Source: CALMFG01 sp963666035 (GTDB taxonomy: Bacteria > Bacillota > Clostridia > Christensenellales > CALMFG01). From it: DNA of 64,000 nt. Below the pieces are notes generated by a model. The model had not been told where the DNA came from, made no database searches, and was given only the letters and a program-made list of their open reading frames with translations. Both the position numbers and the translations under genes were made by a program. The stretch spans positions 1 to 64,000 of the forward strand of contig CAXXJI010000003.1 in assembly GCA_963666035.2 (NCBI GenBank), read 5' to 3'. Below, one piece after another: positions 43,860 through 52,320 of this stretch. Numbering within the stretch: the first letter of the stretch is position 1; every line of letters starts with the position of its first letter.

Positions 43860-44630
43860 ATGAGATCGAAACACTTTAAACTGACCGGCACGGCGATGCT
43901 TTTGGCATTGATTTTGATTGCCGGTTTTGTACCGATCATCGGGTATATTCCCATCGGTGCAATCAAGATGACATGGATTGTGGTGCCGGTGGTCATCGGA
44001 ACGCTGGCGTTTGGTTTGCGATCAGGCGTGATTTTAGCCTTTGCGTTTGCGGTCACGTCGCTGATTCAGGTCTGGATGCCGGGTGATTGGCTGGGGCTGC
44101 AGCTGATGAGTATCAGTGCATGGAAGATGATCGCCATCATTTTCTTGCCCCGTCTTTTGATTCCGTTTGTGACATACGGCGTATACCGTATTCTGATCAG
44201 TAAAGGTGAAATATATATTCAGATGGGCTTGTTTCTTTTGCTCAGCATCATTGCGCTGACGAATATCAACACCCGATGGTTCTATCTGATTCCGGCTGGA
44301 CTGATTGCTGTCGGCGTGGCATTTTTCCGCAGAGGCAAAGGCAGACGCATCAATTATGCGATTGCGAGCATGTTTGGAGCGTTGACCAATACGGTTTTTT
44401 TCCTCGGCGGCATCTATGTGCTGTTTTTGGGAGAACCGGCGTTTAAGACGGTAGCTGAGCAGATGGGTACATCCCTGTCTGCGGTGGGCGCTTTCTTAAC
44501 CGGCATTGCGCTTTCCAATGGCATCCCAGAAGCGATACTGGCGTTTGTCCTGGGTGGATTGATTCTGTTGGTGCTGGATATCACTGGCTTCGTTGCGGTG
44601 CCTGCAAGAGAACAAGGGAAAGAGAGATAA
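43860..44630 (+). CDS. ECF transporter S component, pantothenate-type candidate
   Basis: This 256-residue protein has six to seven spans and an S-component beginning (LTGTAMLLALILIAGFVPIIG). It is longer than usual for S components, with a basic stretch in the middle (FFRRGKGRRINYAIA). It lies nine bases before coaX, and S components next to coaX often serve pantothenate (PanT type). No ECF ATPase genes are in the window, so it would use shared EcfAT modules. The vitamin is inferred from context, not from residues. Confidence 0.7.
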   Translation: MRSKHFKLTGTAMLLALILIAGFVPIIGYIPIGAIKMTWIVVPVVIGTLAFGLRSGVILAFAFAVTSLIQVWMPGDWLGLQLMSISAWKMIAIIFLPRLLIPFVTYGVYRILISKGEIYIQMGLFLLLSIIALTNINTRWFYLIPAGLIAVGVAFFRRGKGRRINYAIASMFGALTNTVFFLGGIYVLFLGEPAFKTVAEQMGTSLSAVGAFLTGIALSNGIPEAILAFVLGGLILLVLDITGFVAVPAREQGKER

Positions 44631-44639
44631 TTACTGCAT

Positions 44640-45425
44640 ATGGTATTTGTACTGGACGTGGGGAACACCAACATCAAATGCGGACTTTTTAAAGATGATA
44701 CACTGCTGAATTCCTGGCGTATGACCACCAAGCTGGAGCAAACCAGCGATGAATACGGAATTACATTGATTAATTTTTTTAAGCATCTGGGGCACAGCAC
44801 CGATGACATTCAGGGTATCATCATCAGCTCGGTTATCCCTTCGGTCAACTATACGCTGATTCATATGTGCCATATCTATTTCAATCTGGATCCCATGCTG
44901 GTTTCTCCGGGTATTAAGACAGGAATCAACATCAAATACGATAATCCAAAGGAACTGGGAGCCGACCGAATTGTCAATGCGGTGGCGGCTTTTGAGCGAT
45001 ACGGCGGCCCGGTGATTGTGGTGGATTTCGGTACGGCAACGACGTTTGGCGTCATCAACGATAAAGGCGATTTTTTGGGCGGGGCGATTTGCCCCGGCCT
45101 GAAAATCTCAGCCGAAGCGCTGACGCTGAATGCGGCTAAACTGCCGCGTGTGGAGCTGACCATGCCGGACAGCGTAATTGGTAAAACCACGGTTTCGGGT
45201 ATGCAGGCGGGTTTAATCTATGGATTTATCGGCCAGGTGGAGCATATTATCCGAAGGATAAAAAAGGAACTCGGAACCAATGCCAAGGTGATTGCCACCG
45301 GCGGCATGAGCTATATGATTGACGGGGAGTCTCAGCACTTTGATGAAATCGACCGCCTGTTGACACTGACGGGACTAAATATTCTTTATCATAAAAACAA
45401 GGGTGAAAAACGTGAGGACAGTTAA
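44640..45425 (+). CDS. coaX: Type III pantothenate kinase
   Basis: CoaX phosphorylates pantothenate as the first step of coenzyme A synthesis. The 261 residues match the type III, ASKHA-fold enzyme. The phosphate-1 motif is VLDVGNTNIKCG, and VDFGTATTFGVIN and GGAICPGLKIS follow. This type needs a monovalent cation and is not inhibited by CoA. Its tail overlaps the start of hom by 14 bases. Confidence 0.97.
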   Translation: MVFVLDVGNTNIKCGLFKDDTLLNSWRMTTKLEQTSDEYGITLINFFKHLGHSTDDIQGIIISSVIPSVNYTLIHMCHIYFNLDPMLVSPGIKTGINIKYDNPKELGADRIVNAVAAFERYGGPVIVVDFGTATTFGVINDKGDFLGGAICPGLKISAEALTLNAAKLPRVELTMPDSVIGKTTVSGMQAGLIYGFIGQVEHIIRRIKKELGTNAKVIATGGMSYMIDGESQHFDEIDRLLTLTGLNILYHKNKGEKREDS

Positions 45426-46698
45426 GATTGCACTGCTTGGCATCGGCAATGTGGGCGGCGGAGTATACCGCATATTGAATGAAGACAAGGCGAGTATCGG
45501 ACATCGCGAAGACGTGGTGTGCGAGATTAAACATGTTCTGGTTCGCGACGTCAATAAGCCGCGTGATTTGGATTTCCCCAAAAGCCTGCTCACCGACGAC
45601 TTTGACATGATACTAAACGACGATGAAATTGAGATCGTGGCCGAATTTATGGGGGGCATACAACCCGCAAAAGAGTATTTGATTAAAAGCATGCAAAAAG
45701 GGAAAAGTGTGGTGACGGCCAACAAGGAAGTGATTGCTAAGCACTGGCCGGACCTAAACCGCACCGCAAAGGAAAATGGTGTCGGGCTGTTCTTTGAACC
45801 CAGTGTGGCCGGAGGCATTCCGGTTTTAAAAACGCTGTGGTCATCCATGCAGGGTAATGTTATCGAATCGATTTATGGCATCATCAACGGGACGACCAAC
45901 TATATTTTAAGCCGGATGACCGACGAAGGGCTTTCCTATGAGCAAGCGCTGGATGAAGCAAAAAAGCTTGGGTATGCCGAACCCGACCCGACCAATGATG
46001 TGGAAGGGTTTGACGCGATGTATAAGCTTTCCATTCTGGCATCGCTGGCTTTTCATGCCAAAGTGCCGGTGGAAAAGATTTATCTTGAAGGGATCACAGG
46101 CATTTCGCCGTTGGATATCGACTATGCCAAAGAGCTTGGGTATGTGATAAAGCTTTTGGCGATTGGCAAGAAAAAGGGAGATGCCGTGGAAGTGCGCGTT
46201 CACCCGACCATGATTAAAAAGACCCATCCGTTGGCATCGGTTAATGGGGCTTATAACGCCGTATTCATCAAAGGCTCGGCAGTGGGCGGGCTGATGCTGT
46301 ACGGTCAGGGCGCGGGAAGGATGCCGACGGCGTCGGCCGCGGTCAGCGATATTATCAGCGCGGCAAATCCGGCAAATTTTAAATATACGACCTTTGAGAA
46401 CACCTATCAGCTTCCTAAGAATCTGACTTTCTGCGATGATTGGGAATGCGGTTACTACATTCTGGTTTCTGTCTATGATCGTCCGGGTGTACTGGCGAGT
46501 TTGGCTGATGTGTTCGGGAAGCACCGCGTGTCTATTCAATCGGTGATTCAGACCGGCCTCAGGGAGGACAAGGTGCCTTTACGTATCGTAACGCATCTGG
46601 CCAAAGAGAAGAGCGTGAAGCAGACGATTGAAGGCATTAAAGCGCTTCCGGGCGTGATATCGGTAGATTCGCTGATTCGCGTTGAAGATGATATTTAA
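45412..46698 (+). CDS. hom: Homoserine dehydrogenase
   Basis: Hom reduces aspartate semialdehyde to homoserine for threonine and methionine. The GTG at 45412 has AAGGG eight bases upstream; another GTG at 45403 overlaps that site. The predicted protein has 428 residues: NAD(P)-binding GIGNVGGGVYRIL, the catalytic EPSVAGGIPV stretch with GIINGTTNYIL, and a C-terminal ACT domain (ILVSVYDRPGVLASLADVF) of the type used for feedback control by threonine. It overlaps coaX, an unusual partner, with thrC far away. Confidence 0.96.
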   Translation: MRTVKIALLGIGNVGGGVYRILNEDKASIGHREDVVCEIKHVLVRDVNKPRDLDFPKSLLTDDFDMILNDDEIEIVAEFMGGIQPAKEYLIKSMQKGKSVVTANKEVIAKHWPDLNRTAKENGVGLFFEPSVAGGIPVLKTLWSSMQGNVIESIYGIINGTTNYILSRMTDEGLSYEQALDEAKKLGYAEPDPTNDVEGFDAMYKLSILASLAFHAKVPVEKIYLEGITGISPLDIDYAKELGYVIKLLAIGKKKGDAVEVRVHPTMIKKTHPLASVNGAYNAVFIKGSAVGGLMLYGQGAGRMPTASAAVSDIISAANPANFKYTTFENTYQLPKNLTFCDDWECGYYILVSVYDRPGVLASLADVFGKHRVSIQSVIQTGLREDKVPLRIVTHLAKEKSVKQTIEGIKALPGVISVDSLIRVEDDI

Positions 46699-46726
46699 AA
46701 AATAAAAAAGTAAGGGAGTGAGCGGC

Positions 46727-47074
46727 ATGCTGATTACGGAAAGCGGCCGTCCCGTAAGACGTTTAAGAAACGTTCAGGGCGGAAGCGGAGAAATAACGCT
46801 GCATGATCTGGCAACACCCGAAACTTTACCCAAAAACATAAGAGTTTTGTCGTATATCACACTAAAACCGGGTGAGTCGGTGGGTGACCATCATCATACA
46901 GGGGAAGCCGAATTGTATCACTGTATCAGCGGTGAAGGCTTGGTTTCGGACGGCGGAGAGGAAACGGTGATGGCGCCGGGAGACACGGTGGTACTGCCGG
47001 CAGGTCGGATGCACGGTCTTAAAAACAACGGGCTGAGCGATCTGGTGGTGCTGGCTTTGGTGGTGCGCGATTGA
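46727..47074 (+). CDS. Cupin-fold protein 1
   Basis: This 115-residue single-cupin protein has metal-site motif GDHHHTGEAELYHCISGEG in the first half and PAGRMHGL in the second. The ATG at 46727 has AAGGGAG eight bases upstream; a GTG at 46718 overlaps the site. The His triad suggests a bound metal. The substrate is unknown. It is a diverged relative of the next gene. Confidence 0.8.
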   Translation: MLITESGRPVRRLRNVQGGSGEITLHDLATPETLPKNIRVLSYITLKPGESVGDHHHTGEAELYHCISGEGLVSDGGEETVMAPGDTVVLPAGRMHGLKNNGLSDLVVLALVVRD

Positions 47075-47092
47075 CAGAAAAGAGGGAGCACA

Positions 47093-47443
47093 ATGATTGT
47101 AAGAAAAGATGAACGGCCCATCGCGGTACGTGAAGCGATGCGCGGCGGCGGGGGGTCGGTGTTTTTTCGGCACTTAATGCCCGTAGGAGCGCTGCCCGGC
47201 AAACTGCGTCTACTATCCGAGTTGATTTTGAAAAAAGGCGACGCGGTGGGGACGCATGGGCACGAAGGCGAAGTGGAGATATTCTATATTCTGTCCGGCA
47301 CAGCGACGGTGCTGGATGCCGGTGAGGAAAAGCTGGTTTACGCCGGAGATGTGGCGGTGACCGACGGCAATGCGCCGCATGCGCTTGAAAACAGGCATGA
47401 CGAAGATCTAAAGGTTTTGGCGATCATTGTGCTGGATGATTGA
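47093..47443 (+). CDS. Cupin-fold protein 2
   Basis: This 116-residue cupin has GTHGHEGEVEIFYILSGTA as the first metal motif and NAPHAL as the second. It is similar in layout to the preceding cupin, from which it is separated by 18 bases, so the pair is likely a local duplication. The short operon follows hom, but a role in amino-acid metabolism is not shown. Confidence 0.8.
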   Translation: MIVRKDERPIAVREAMRGGGGSVFFRHLMPVGALPGKLRLLSELILKKGDAVGTHGHEGEVEIFYILSGTATVLDAGEEKLVYAGDVAVTDGNAPHALENRHDEDLKVLAIIVLDD

Positions 47444-47565
47444 TTGAGGACGGATGTAAAGCGAGGTGTTTTCAGCGCTTTTAAACCTGATTTAATTATT
47501 ACAGCTTCATGACAAAACATGGGATATCGAAAGAAAAGTACTGATTATTGTAACACTTTCTTATT

Positions 47566-47594
47566 TTGACTATTGGTGCAAAAGGGTGTAGAAT
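47566..47594 (+). promoter_or_regulatory. Promoter of a gene-less transcription unit
   Basis: TTGACT and TAGAAT are exactly 17 bases apart. No open frame with a ribosome site follows before the terminator at 47689. Confidence 0.65.
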
Positions 47595-47600
47595 AAATTC

Positions 47601-47734
47601 ACCAAAGGGACAGAATTTTTAAGGAAAAGCAAACGCGAATGAAAGCGTGGTGTCGCGCTTTTTGCACCTCACGCTTTATGATGATAAACAAGAACCATCC
47701 GTTAAAGGGTATGCGGATGGTTCTTGTTTTTTTT
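47601..47734 (+). ncRNA. Candidate stand-alone structured RNA
   Basis: It runs from the expected start of the 47566 promoter to a very strong terminator (13-base perfect stem CAAGAACCATCCG/CGGATGGTTCTTG, then eight T bases). Before the terminator is a second hairpin: AAAGCGTG at 47642 pairs with CACGCTTT at 47670, extended inside by GTG/CAC. The 5' part has AAGGAAAAGCAAACGCG. The next gene is on the other strand, so it is not a leader. The remainder of the 47444-47785 gap holds nothing else I can support, apart from the minus-strand terminator at 47737. Confidence 0.45.
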
Positions 47735-47736
47735 AC

Positions 47737-47768
47737 AAAAAAAAGACCATGGTTTGCACGGTCTTTTT
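47737..47768 (-). terminator. Terminator of the small membrane-protein gene
   Basis: AAAAAGACC and GGTCTTTTT arms; on the minus strand eight T bases follow. It stands a few bases from the plus-strand terminator of the RNA unit. Confidence 0.75.
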
Positions 47769-47785
47769 GTAGGGATTAATGTTCT

Positions 47786-47983
47786 TTAGATGCCTTTTGC
47801 GGCAACACTTAATGTTAAAAGTCCGAATGCAATGGTCATCAGCGCCCAGGAGAGGACACCAAGCCACAAATTGGCGGCCATGCCAACCACCAGCCACAGA
47901 ACGAAAGCACACAGTGCTACAAAAGCGATGGTGATACAGATGTTGAATACGATTTTCTTTGGTTGAGATAGTCTCATTTTCAT
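47786..47983 (-). CDS. Small two-span membrane protein
   Basis: This 65-residue protein has a basic start (MKMRLSQPKK), then two hydrophobic segments. GGAGG precedes its start on the minus strand. No function is known. It lies between the structured RNA unit and the phage capsid operon, and has its own terminator. Confidence 0.65.
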   Translation of the reverse strand: MKMRLSQPKKIVFNICITIAFVALCAFVLWLVVGMAANLWLGVLSWALMTIAFGLLTLSVAAKGI

Positions 47984-48100
47984 ACGCCTCCATATTGTTC
48001 GGGTTTTGTGAAATAATCGCTATTATTTCTATTTATTATTATATAGTACTTTTGTCTTGATGTCTAACAATTACGGGAAAATGTGAGAAAAATCGACATT

Positions 48101-48125
48101 AAAAAAGAGCGGGGTGTACCCGCTC
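48101..48125 (-). terminator. Terminator directly after the major capsid gene
   Basis: GAGCGGG and CCCGCTC make a 7-base stem, and six T bases follow on the minus strand. Scaffold and capsid thus form a closed transcription unit. Confidence 0.75.
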
Positions 48126-48161
48126 ATTAGGAATAAACTGATAGAGGAAATGAATAAAAGC

Positions 48162-49346
48162 CTATTCGCTGATTCCGTGCTCGATGCGGAGCAGCCACAA
48201 GGGCTGCAATACCTTGGCCGCGAATCCGTCGACCTTCCAGCCAATGGTTGAAATCTGATCCAGCGGGTCGGAAGTGCCGGCCGAGCCTTTGGGCTTGATG
48301 ATGCTGTGCAGGTTGCCGTTTTCCAGAGCGATGACGCCGTAAGCGTTTTTGCCGAAAACCAGAGTGGAAGCGACGCTGAGCCCAGCAGCTCCCGCTTCCC
48401 CGGGGTAAATGATATCATCCGCGACTGGGGCGGAATCCGGTATTGAATCCAGCGAGACGGTGGCCGTACCCGCTGAACCGGCAGAAACCGAACCCACTGT
48501 ATAGGTGATTTCATTGATGATGACGGTTCGTCCGGTTAGGGCTGCGGCTTCGTCCGAATTGACCGCTTCGGCGACGGTCATGACCGCACTGCTGGCGCTG
48601 GCGATGGTCAAAGTGCGACTGGCTTCGGTCAGATCATCTGCGGTAAACCGTTTGGATTCACTGGTTTCAACAAAGACGACACCGAAGAGTTTACCGATCT
48701 CGCCTTCAAAGATATTCTCTACAGCCGAGTACTTTGCGGCGTCCTGCCAGAGCGTATCCGACTGCAAATCGTAGGTGGTTTCTGGGCCGACGATGGCGAG
48801 ATAGTAAGATTTTCCGTCTCGCGTAAACATGGGCGCCTTGTTTTTCTTTAAGGTGCGTACCGCTTTCCTCAGCTCATCCACGGTGAGCTTGTTTGAAGCG
48901 GAAAGCAGATGCCGGCCGGAAAGCCCGCCGGCGAACTGCACATTGGACGAGGCCGAGATGATTTCCCGTGCCAGTGTGTCCATGGTAAGGCCGCCCTGGT
49001 CGCCCATCAACTCGACACTGTCATTGATGACTGGATCAAGTGCGGTTAAATCCAGCATATCTGATACCGCAACATACCCGCCGTATTGTTCAATCTGAGC
49101 GGATACCGTGGTCATGGATAAACTTTGTCCGTCGGGTATACTGCCTTCGGTCAGGGGTGTTGTTAAGGCACCGAACGGCGTCCATTTTCTGAAATTGATG
49201 GTTTTGCCCTGTTTTTTGGGCAGGGTTACCTGCTGGCCAAATGTCTGGTGAACCAGATTGGGCTTGGCGTTGATCAGCAGTTTTTTGTCGTAGTAGGTTT
49301 GCATGGACGGGGTAATGCCCGTCGTAAGATTGGGGTTGATTGCCAT
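48162..49346 (-). CDS. Phage major capsid protein, N4-gp56 family
   Basis: The predicted protein has 394 residues from the ATG at 49346, which has AAAGGAG upstream. The N terminus (NPNLTTGITPSMQTYYDKKL) and the middle QIEQYGGYVAVSDMLDLT are typical of N4-gp56-type capsid proteins, which have the HK97 fold. A later segment of repeated small residues (ASASSAVMTVAEAVNSDEAA) looks like a surface insertion. The frame is intact and has good ribosome and terminator signals, so it is likely still made. A scaffold-like gene lies directly upstream, as in phages. Confidence 0.88.
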   Translation of the reverse strand: MAINPNLTTGITPSMQTYYDKKLLINAKPNLVHQTFGQQVTLPKKQGKTINFRKWTPFGALTTPLTEGSIPDGQSLSMTTVSAQIEQYGGYVAVSDMLDLTALDPVINDSVELMGDQGGLTMDTLAREIISASSNVQFAGGLSGRHLLSASNKLTVDELRKAVRTLKKNKAPMFTRDGKSYYLAIVGPETTYDLQSDTLWQDAAKYSAVENIFEGEIGKLFGVVFVETSESKRFTADDLTEASRTLTIASASSAVMTVAEAVNSDEAAALTGRTVIINEITYTVGSVSAGSAGTATVSLDSIPDSAPVADDIIYPGEAGAAGLSVASTLVFGKNAYGVIALENGNLHSIIKPKGSAGTSDPLDQISTIGWKVDGFAAKVLQPLWLLRIEHGISE

Positions 49347-49431
49347 AAAGCCGTTTTCTCCTTTAAAATTTTTCGGTCTGCCTGATGGTGCAAGGCAGAC
49401 CGTATTAAAAGGAAACATGAAGAATGAAAAG

Positions 49432-50010
49432 CTACAGGGTGATGCGTTCTCCGTTTTTTACACGGGAGTCAATTCTTAAAATGTCCGCATCCGAAAGCCT
49501 GGCAATGTCTCTGCTGGTGCCGCCGCTGTTCGCGGAAGGCAAAGCATGTGGTCGTTGGTTTCTTGCTTTCAGATGACTCAAAATTTCCTGTTCTACCTCG
49601 CGCCGCAATCTGCTGTCAGACTCGTTGTCATACAAAAACGCGTAGGTTTCTTTTAAACCTTTTCCCTTCATTAAAAGATATGTGAAGAGCGGATCTGAAC
49701 CCAAGACCTCGGCAATATCGACCTTTGGGTAAGTATCGAAAAATTCTTCAGCTCCCGATTCGATATGCCGTAGTAATGAGACGGCCCTTTCCTCTTCTGC
49801 AAAATCTTTTTGCTTTTCCTTTTGTTCTTTTTCCCATTTTTCGCGTAAAGCAGAGAGTCTTTTTTTAAAAGCAGCATCCACTTCTTGCTGCGAGTGATAT
49901 CCCTGTGCCGACTCATCCGTACGGATAAGTGCTTTTTCAAGGATTTCCCGTTTTTCGGTTTTTTCAGCGCCGCCGTCACGCTTGCTTTCTTCGGCCGATT
50001 TTTCTAACAT
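49432..50010 (-). CDS. Phage scaffold-like coiled-coil protein
   Basis: The predicted protein has 192 residues from the ATG at 50010, which has TTGGAGG about ten bases upstream; earlier in-frame starts exist at 50031 and 50064. It is rich in Glu, Lys and Arg, with long helices in the middle (FKKRLSALREKWEKEQKEKQ). A short helix carrying DPLFTYLLMKGKGLKETY and a flexible tail follow. Position just before the capsid gene, size and composition match a capsid assembly scaffold. Sequence alone would not prove it. No protease gene is adjacent. Confidence 0.65.
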   Translation of the reverse strand: MLEKSAEESKRDGGAEKTEKREILEKALIRTDESAQGYHSQQEVDAAFKKRLSALREKWEKEQKEKQKDFAEEERAVSLLRHIESGAEEFFDTYPKVDIAEVLGSDPLFTYLLMKGKGLKETYAFLYDNESDSRLRREVEQEILSHLKARNQRPHALPSANSGGTSRDIARLSDADILRIDSRVKNGERITL

Positions 50011-50154
50011 ATTTGTCAGCACCTCCAACATGTTTTGGCCATTATAGGGAAGGAGTACTTGCAAAAGACTTTCAAAATGGGAAAGGTGAGATGTTAAAAA
50101 AATATTTCGGATGAAACATAACTGTAAACATTCTTAGAAGAATGGGAACAGCGG

Positions 50155-50184
50155 TTGAAAAAGAGCGGGTGACTTTCGTATAAT
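50155..50184 (+). promoter_or_regulatory. Predicted promoter of the PAS-PP2C gene
   Basis: TTGAAA and TATAAT are 18 bases apart, 140 bases before the start codon. A second TATAAT stands at 50284 with a poor -35 box. The gap between 50011 and 50323 also holds a perfect CATTCTT/AAGAATG hairpin near 50129; no gene was seen in it. Confidence 0.5.
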
Positions 50185-50323
50185 ATGGTAACCGTATTCA
50201 TCGCGTGATAAGAACTAAAAAAGCAACTAGCATTATTTTACTTTTTGATGACATGGGTACTGGCAAGCGTATTTAACATGGTGTATAATCAAAATATCAA
50301 AAATGCTTTTTTAAGGAACGGCG

Positions 50324-51418
50324 ATGGCCATATTTAAGCTGAAAAAACTAAACAGCGCATTTTACAGCGAGCTTTTAAACTCGATGAGTGATTTGGTGCG
50401 CGTGGTGGATAAAAGCAATATGGTGTTGTACGAAAATGATGAGCTCGCCAAAACGTTTGGCAGTACGCTGGATAAAAAGTGTTTTGAGACCCTTTGCGAG
50501 GGTGCTTTTTGTAAAGGCTGTGCACTTTATAAAAAGGCAAAGCGGCAGCGGTTTAAGCGAAGAAGCGGGGAAACTGTGGTGAAAGGCCGTACATATTCGG
50601 TGGTGGTTTCGCCCATCAACGTTTCGCTCTGGGAGCGCGGTGCGGTGGAGGTTTTCCGTGATGTTACGCAGGAGACCCGACTCAAAAACCGCATGATGGC
50701 TAGAAACCGTAAAATGATTAACGATTTGGAAGTGGCGAGAACCTTACAGCTTTCGATCTTGCGCGATCAGATGCCCGATCATCCCGGATATCGGTTCCGT
50801 TCGGTATTCATGCCGTGTGAAACACTGGGCGGGGATATGTATGACTGTTTTAATATTCGAGACAATCAGGTGGCGATGTACATCGCCGATGTATCCGGGC
50901 ACGGCGTGATGAGCGCTATGCTGACCGTCTATTTAAGACAGGAAATATTCTCCCAGTTTAAGGTGCAGCAAACACCTGACCGGGTGCTTTCCGGTTTGAG
51001 TGAATCATTTAATGATTTGAACATTGAAAGCAGTCTGTATATCACCGTGTTTTTGCTGGTGCTCGATTTAAAAACCGGTGAGTTTTCATATACCAACGCA
51101 GGCCACAGCGTCACACCACTGTTGTATGACGGCGAAACGGTCGAAGAGATAGTCAGCCCAGGTCTGCCGATTTGTAATTGGACGAATCAGCCTGAATTTA
51201 AGGTAAGAAAAGGCATGTTGAAAACTGGCGGCAGAATTCTGCTGTATACCGATGGGCTTGATAAAATCCATGAGAGTCTGATGACATTGGAAGGATTAAA
51301 GCAACAGCTGAAACTGAAAACAGTATCGGGGACCGAGCTTTTAAACCGAATTGTATATAAATATGCAATCAACCGTACGGATGACATTACGCTGTTGATG
51401 GTGGAAAGGGAAAAATAG
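50324..51418 (+). CDS. PAS-domain PP2C (RsbU/SpoIIE-type) serine phosphatase
   Basis: This is a 364-residue cytosolic protein. The PAS domain at residues 10-125 contains four cysteines (Cys53, Cys58, Cys63, Cys66 in CFETLCEGAFCKGC). The PP2C-type domain follows with the metal motifs GGDMYDCF, ADVSGHGVMSAM, YTNAGHS and a final RTDDITLLMV. Such enzymes reverse anti-anti-sigma phosphorylation and so switch on sigma factors. No anti-sigma partner is nearby. The Cys cluster in the PAS domain may sense redox or bind a metal. The ATG has AAGGAA upstream. Confidence 0.88.
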   Translation: MAIFKLKKLNSAFYSELLNSMSDLVRVVDKSNMVLYENDELAKTFGSTLDKKCFETLCEGAFCKGCALYKKAKRQRFKRRSGETVVKGRTYSVVVSPINVSLWERGAVEVFRDVTQETRLKNRMMARNRKMINDLEVARTLQLSILRDQMPDHPGYRFRSVFMPCETLGGDMYDCFNIRDNQVAMYIADVSGHGVMSAMLTVYLRQEIFSQFKVQQTPDRVLSGLSESFNDLNIESSLYITVFLLVLDLKTGEFSYTNAGHSVTPLLYDGETVEEIVSPGLPICNWTNQPEFKVRKGMLKTGGRILLYTDGLDKIHESLMTLEGLKQQLKLKTVSGTELLNRIVYKYAINRTDDITLLMVEREK

Positions 51419-51444
51419 GGAGCTTAAACCTTTGGTAAAACATT

Positions 51445-52320
51445 TTGTTTGATGATTTTATAAATACATTATCCCACAGTTTCGAGAATTTCCGGTTTTT
51501 AGATATACTGGATATCGCGATGGTTGTCGTGTTGATTTATTTCCTGCTAAAACTGACCGCACGCACGCGGGCGATGCAGGTATTAAAAGGGTTTGGTATC
51601 ATCATTGTGCTGGCACAAGTGACCGAACTGCTCGGCATGAGCACCACAGCGTGGCTTTCGAACTACATCGTCAACGCTGGAGCACTTGTCCTCATTATTC
51701 TATTCCAACCCGAACTTCGGCGTGCGCTGGAGCGGCTGGGCACGGGCAGTATTTTGGATCGCAATTTAAGTGAATATAACGAAATCCTCACTCGCATCGA
51801 TAAAATCATCGCTTCATGTCTGTTTTTCTCTAAAACGCGAACCGGAGCACTGATTGTCATAGAGAATCGTATCGGGCTTTTGGATATTATGGAGACGGGT
51901 ACCAAAATCAATTCGGATATCACATCCGAGCTTTTGGAGAATCTGTTTTTCCCAAATGCACCATTACATGACGGCGCGGTGGTGATCTCCGAAGGACGGC
52001 TGGCGGCCGCAGGATGTTTCCTCCCGCTTTCGGATAATCGTCTGCTGGGTCAGGACCTTGGCACTCGTCACCGTGCGGCACTCGGGATTTCGGAGGTGTC
52101 CGATTCGTTGACTATTATTGTATCTGAGGAGACCGGAGTGATCTCAATCGCTAAAGACGGCAAACTCATTCGTTATATCGATTCTAAATCGTTGCGGGAT
52201 GCTTTGAGTACGGCTTTCCGGCTGGAGGAAGTCAACGCGAAACGCGTACGCTTCAAGATGCTCAACCTTAAAAGCCTTTTTAGAAAGGATGAGGACAGCA
52301 AAGATGAAGAAGAAAGCTGA
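51445..52320 (+). CDS. cdaA: Diadenylate cyclase CdaA
   Basis: CdaA makes cyclic di-AMP, which controls potassium and osmolyte uptake and cell-wall balance. The 291-residue protein has three N-terminal spans and a DAC domain with the DGAVVIS motif and RHRAALG motif. The start is TTG at 51445, which places the family opening MFDDFINTLSHSFENF at the N terminus; its ribosome site is weak. ybbR follows with an overlap. In most Firmicutes glmM comes next, but here ybbR is followed by a terminator and phage genes. Confidence 0.96.
   Translation: MFDDFINTLSHSFENFRFLDILDIAMVVVLIYFLLKLTARTRAMQVLKGFGIIIVLAQVTELLGMSTTAWLSNYIVNAGALVLIILFQPELRRALERLGTGSILDRNLSEYNEILTRIDKIIASCLFFSKTRTGALIVIENRIGLLDIMETGTKINSDITSELLENLFFPNAPLHDGAVVISEGRLAAAGCFLPLSDNRLLGQDLGTRHRAALGISEVSDSLTIIVSEETGVISIAKDGKLIRYIDSKSLRDALSTAFRLEEVNAKRVRFKMLNLKSLFRKDEDSKDEEES

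Noticed and set aside
47601..47690. c-di-GMP-I riboswitch in the orphan RNA
   Set aside because: GCAAAC is present, but the conserved GGACGCAAAGC core is absent and no gene follows in the same direction.
47639..47773. 45-codon frame starting inside the candidate RNA
   Set aside because: No ribosome site at a useful distance, and it runs through both the RNA terminator and the opposing terminator.
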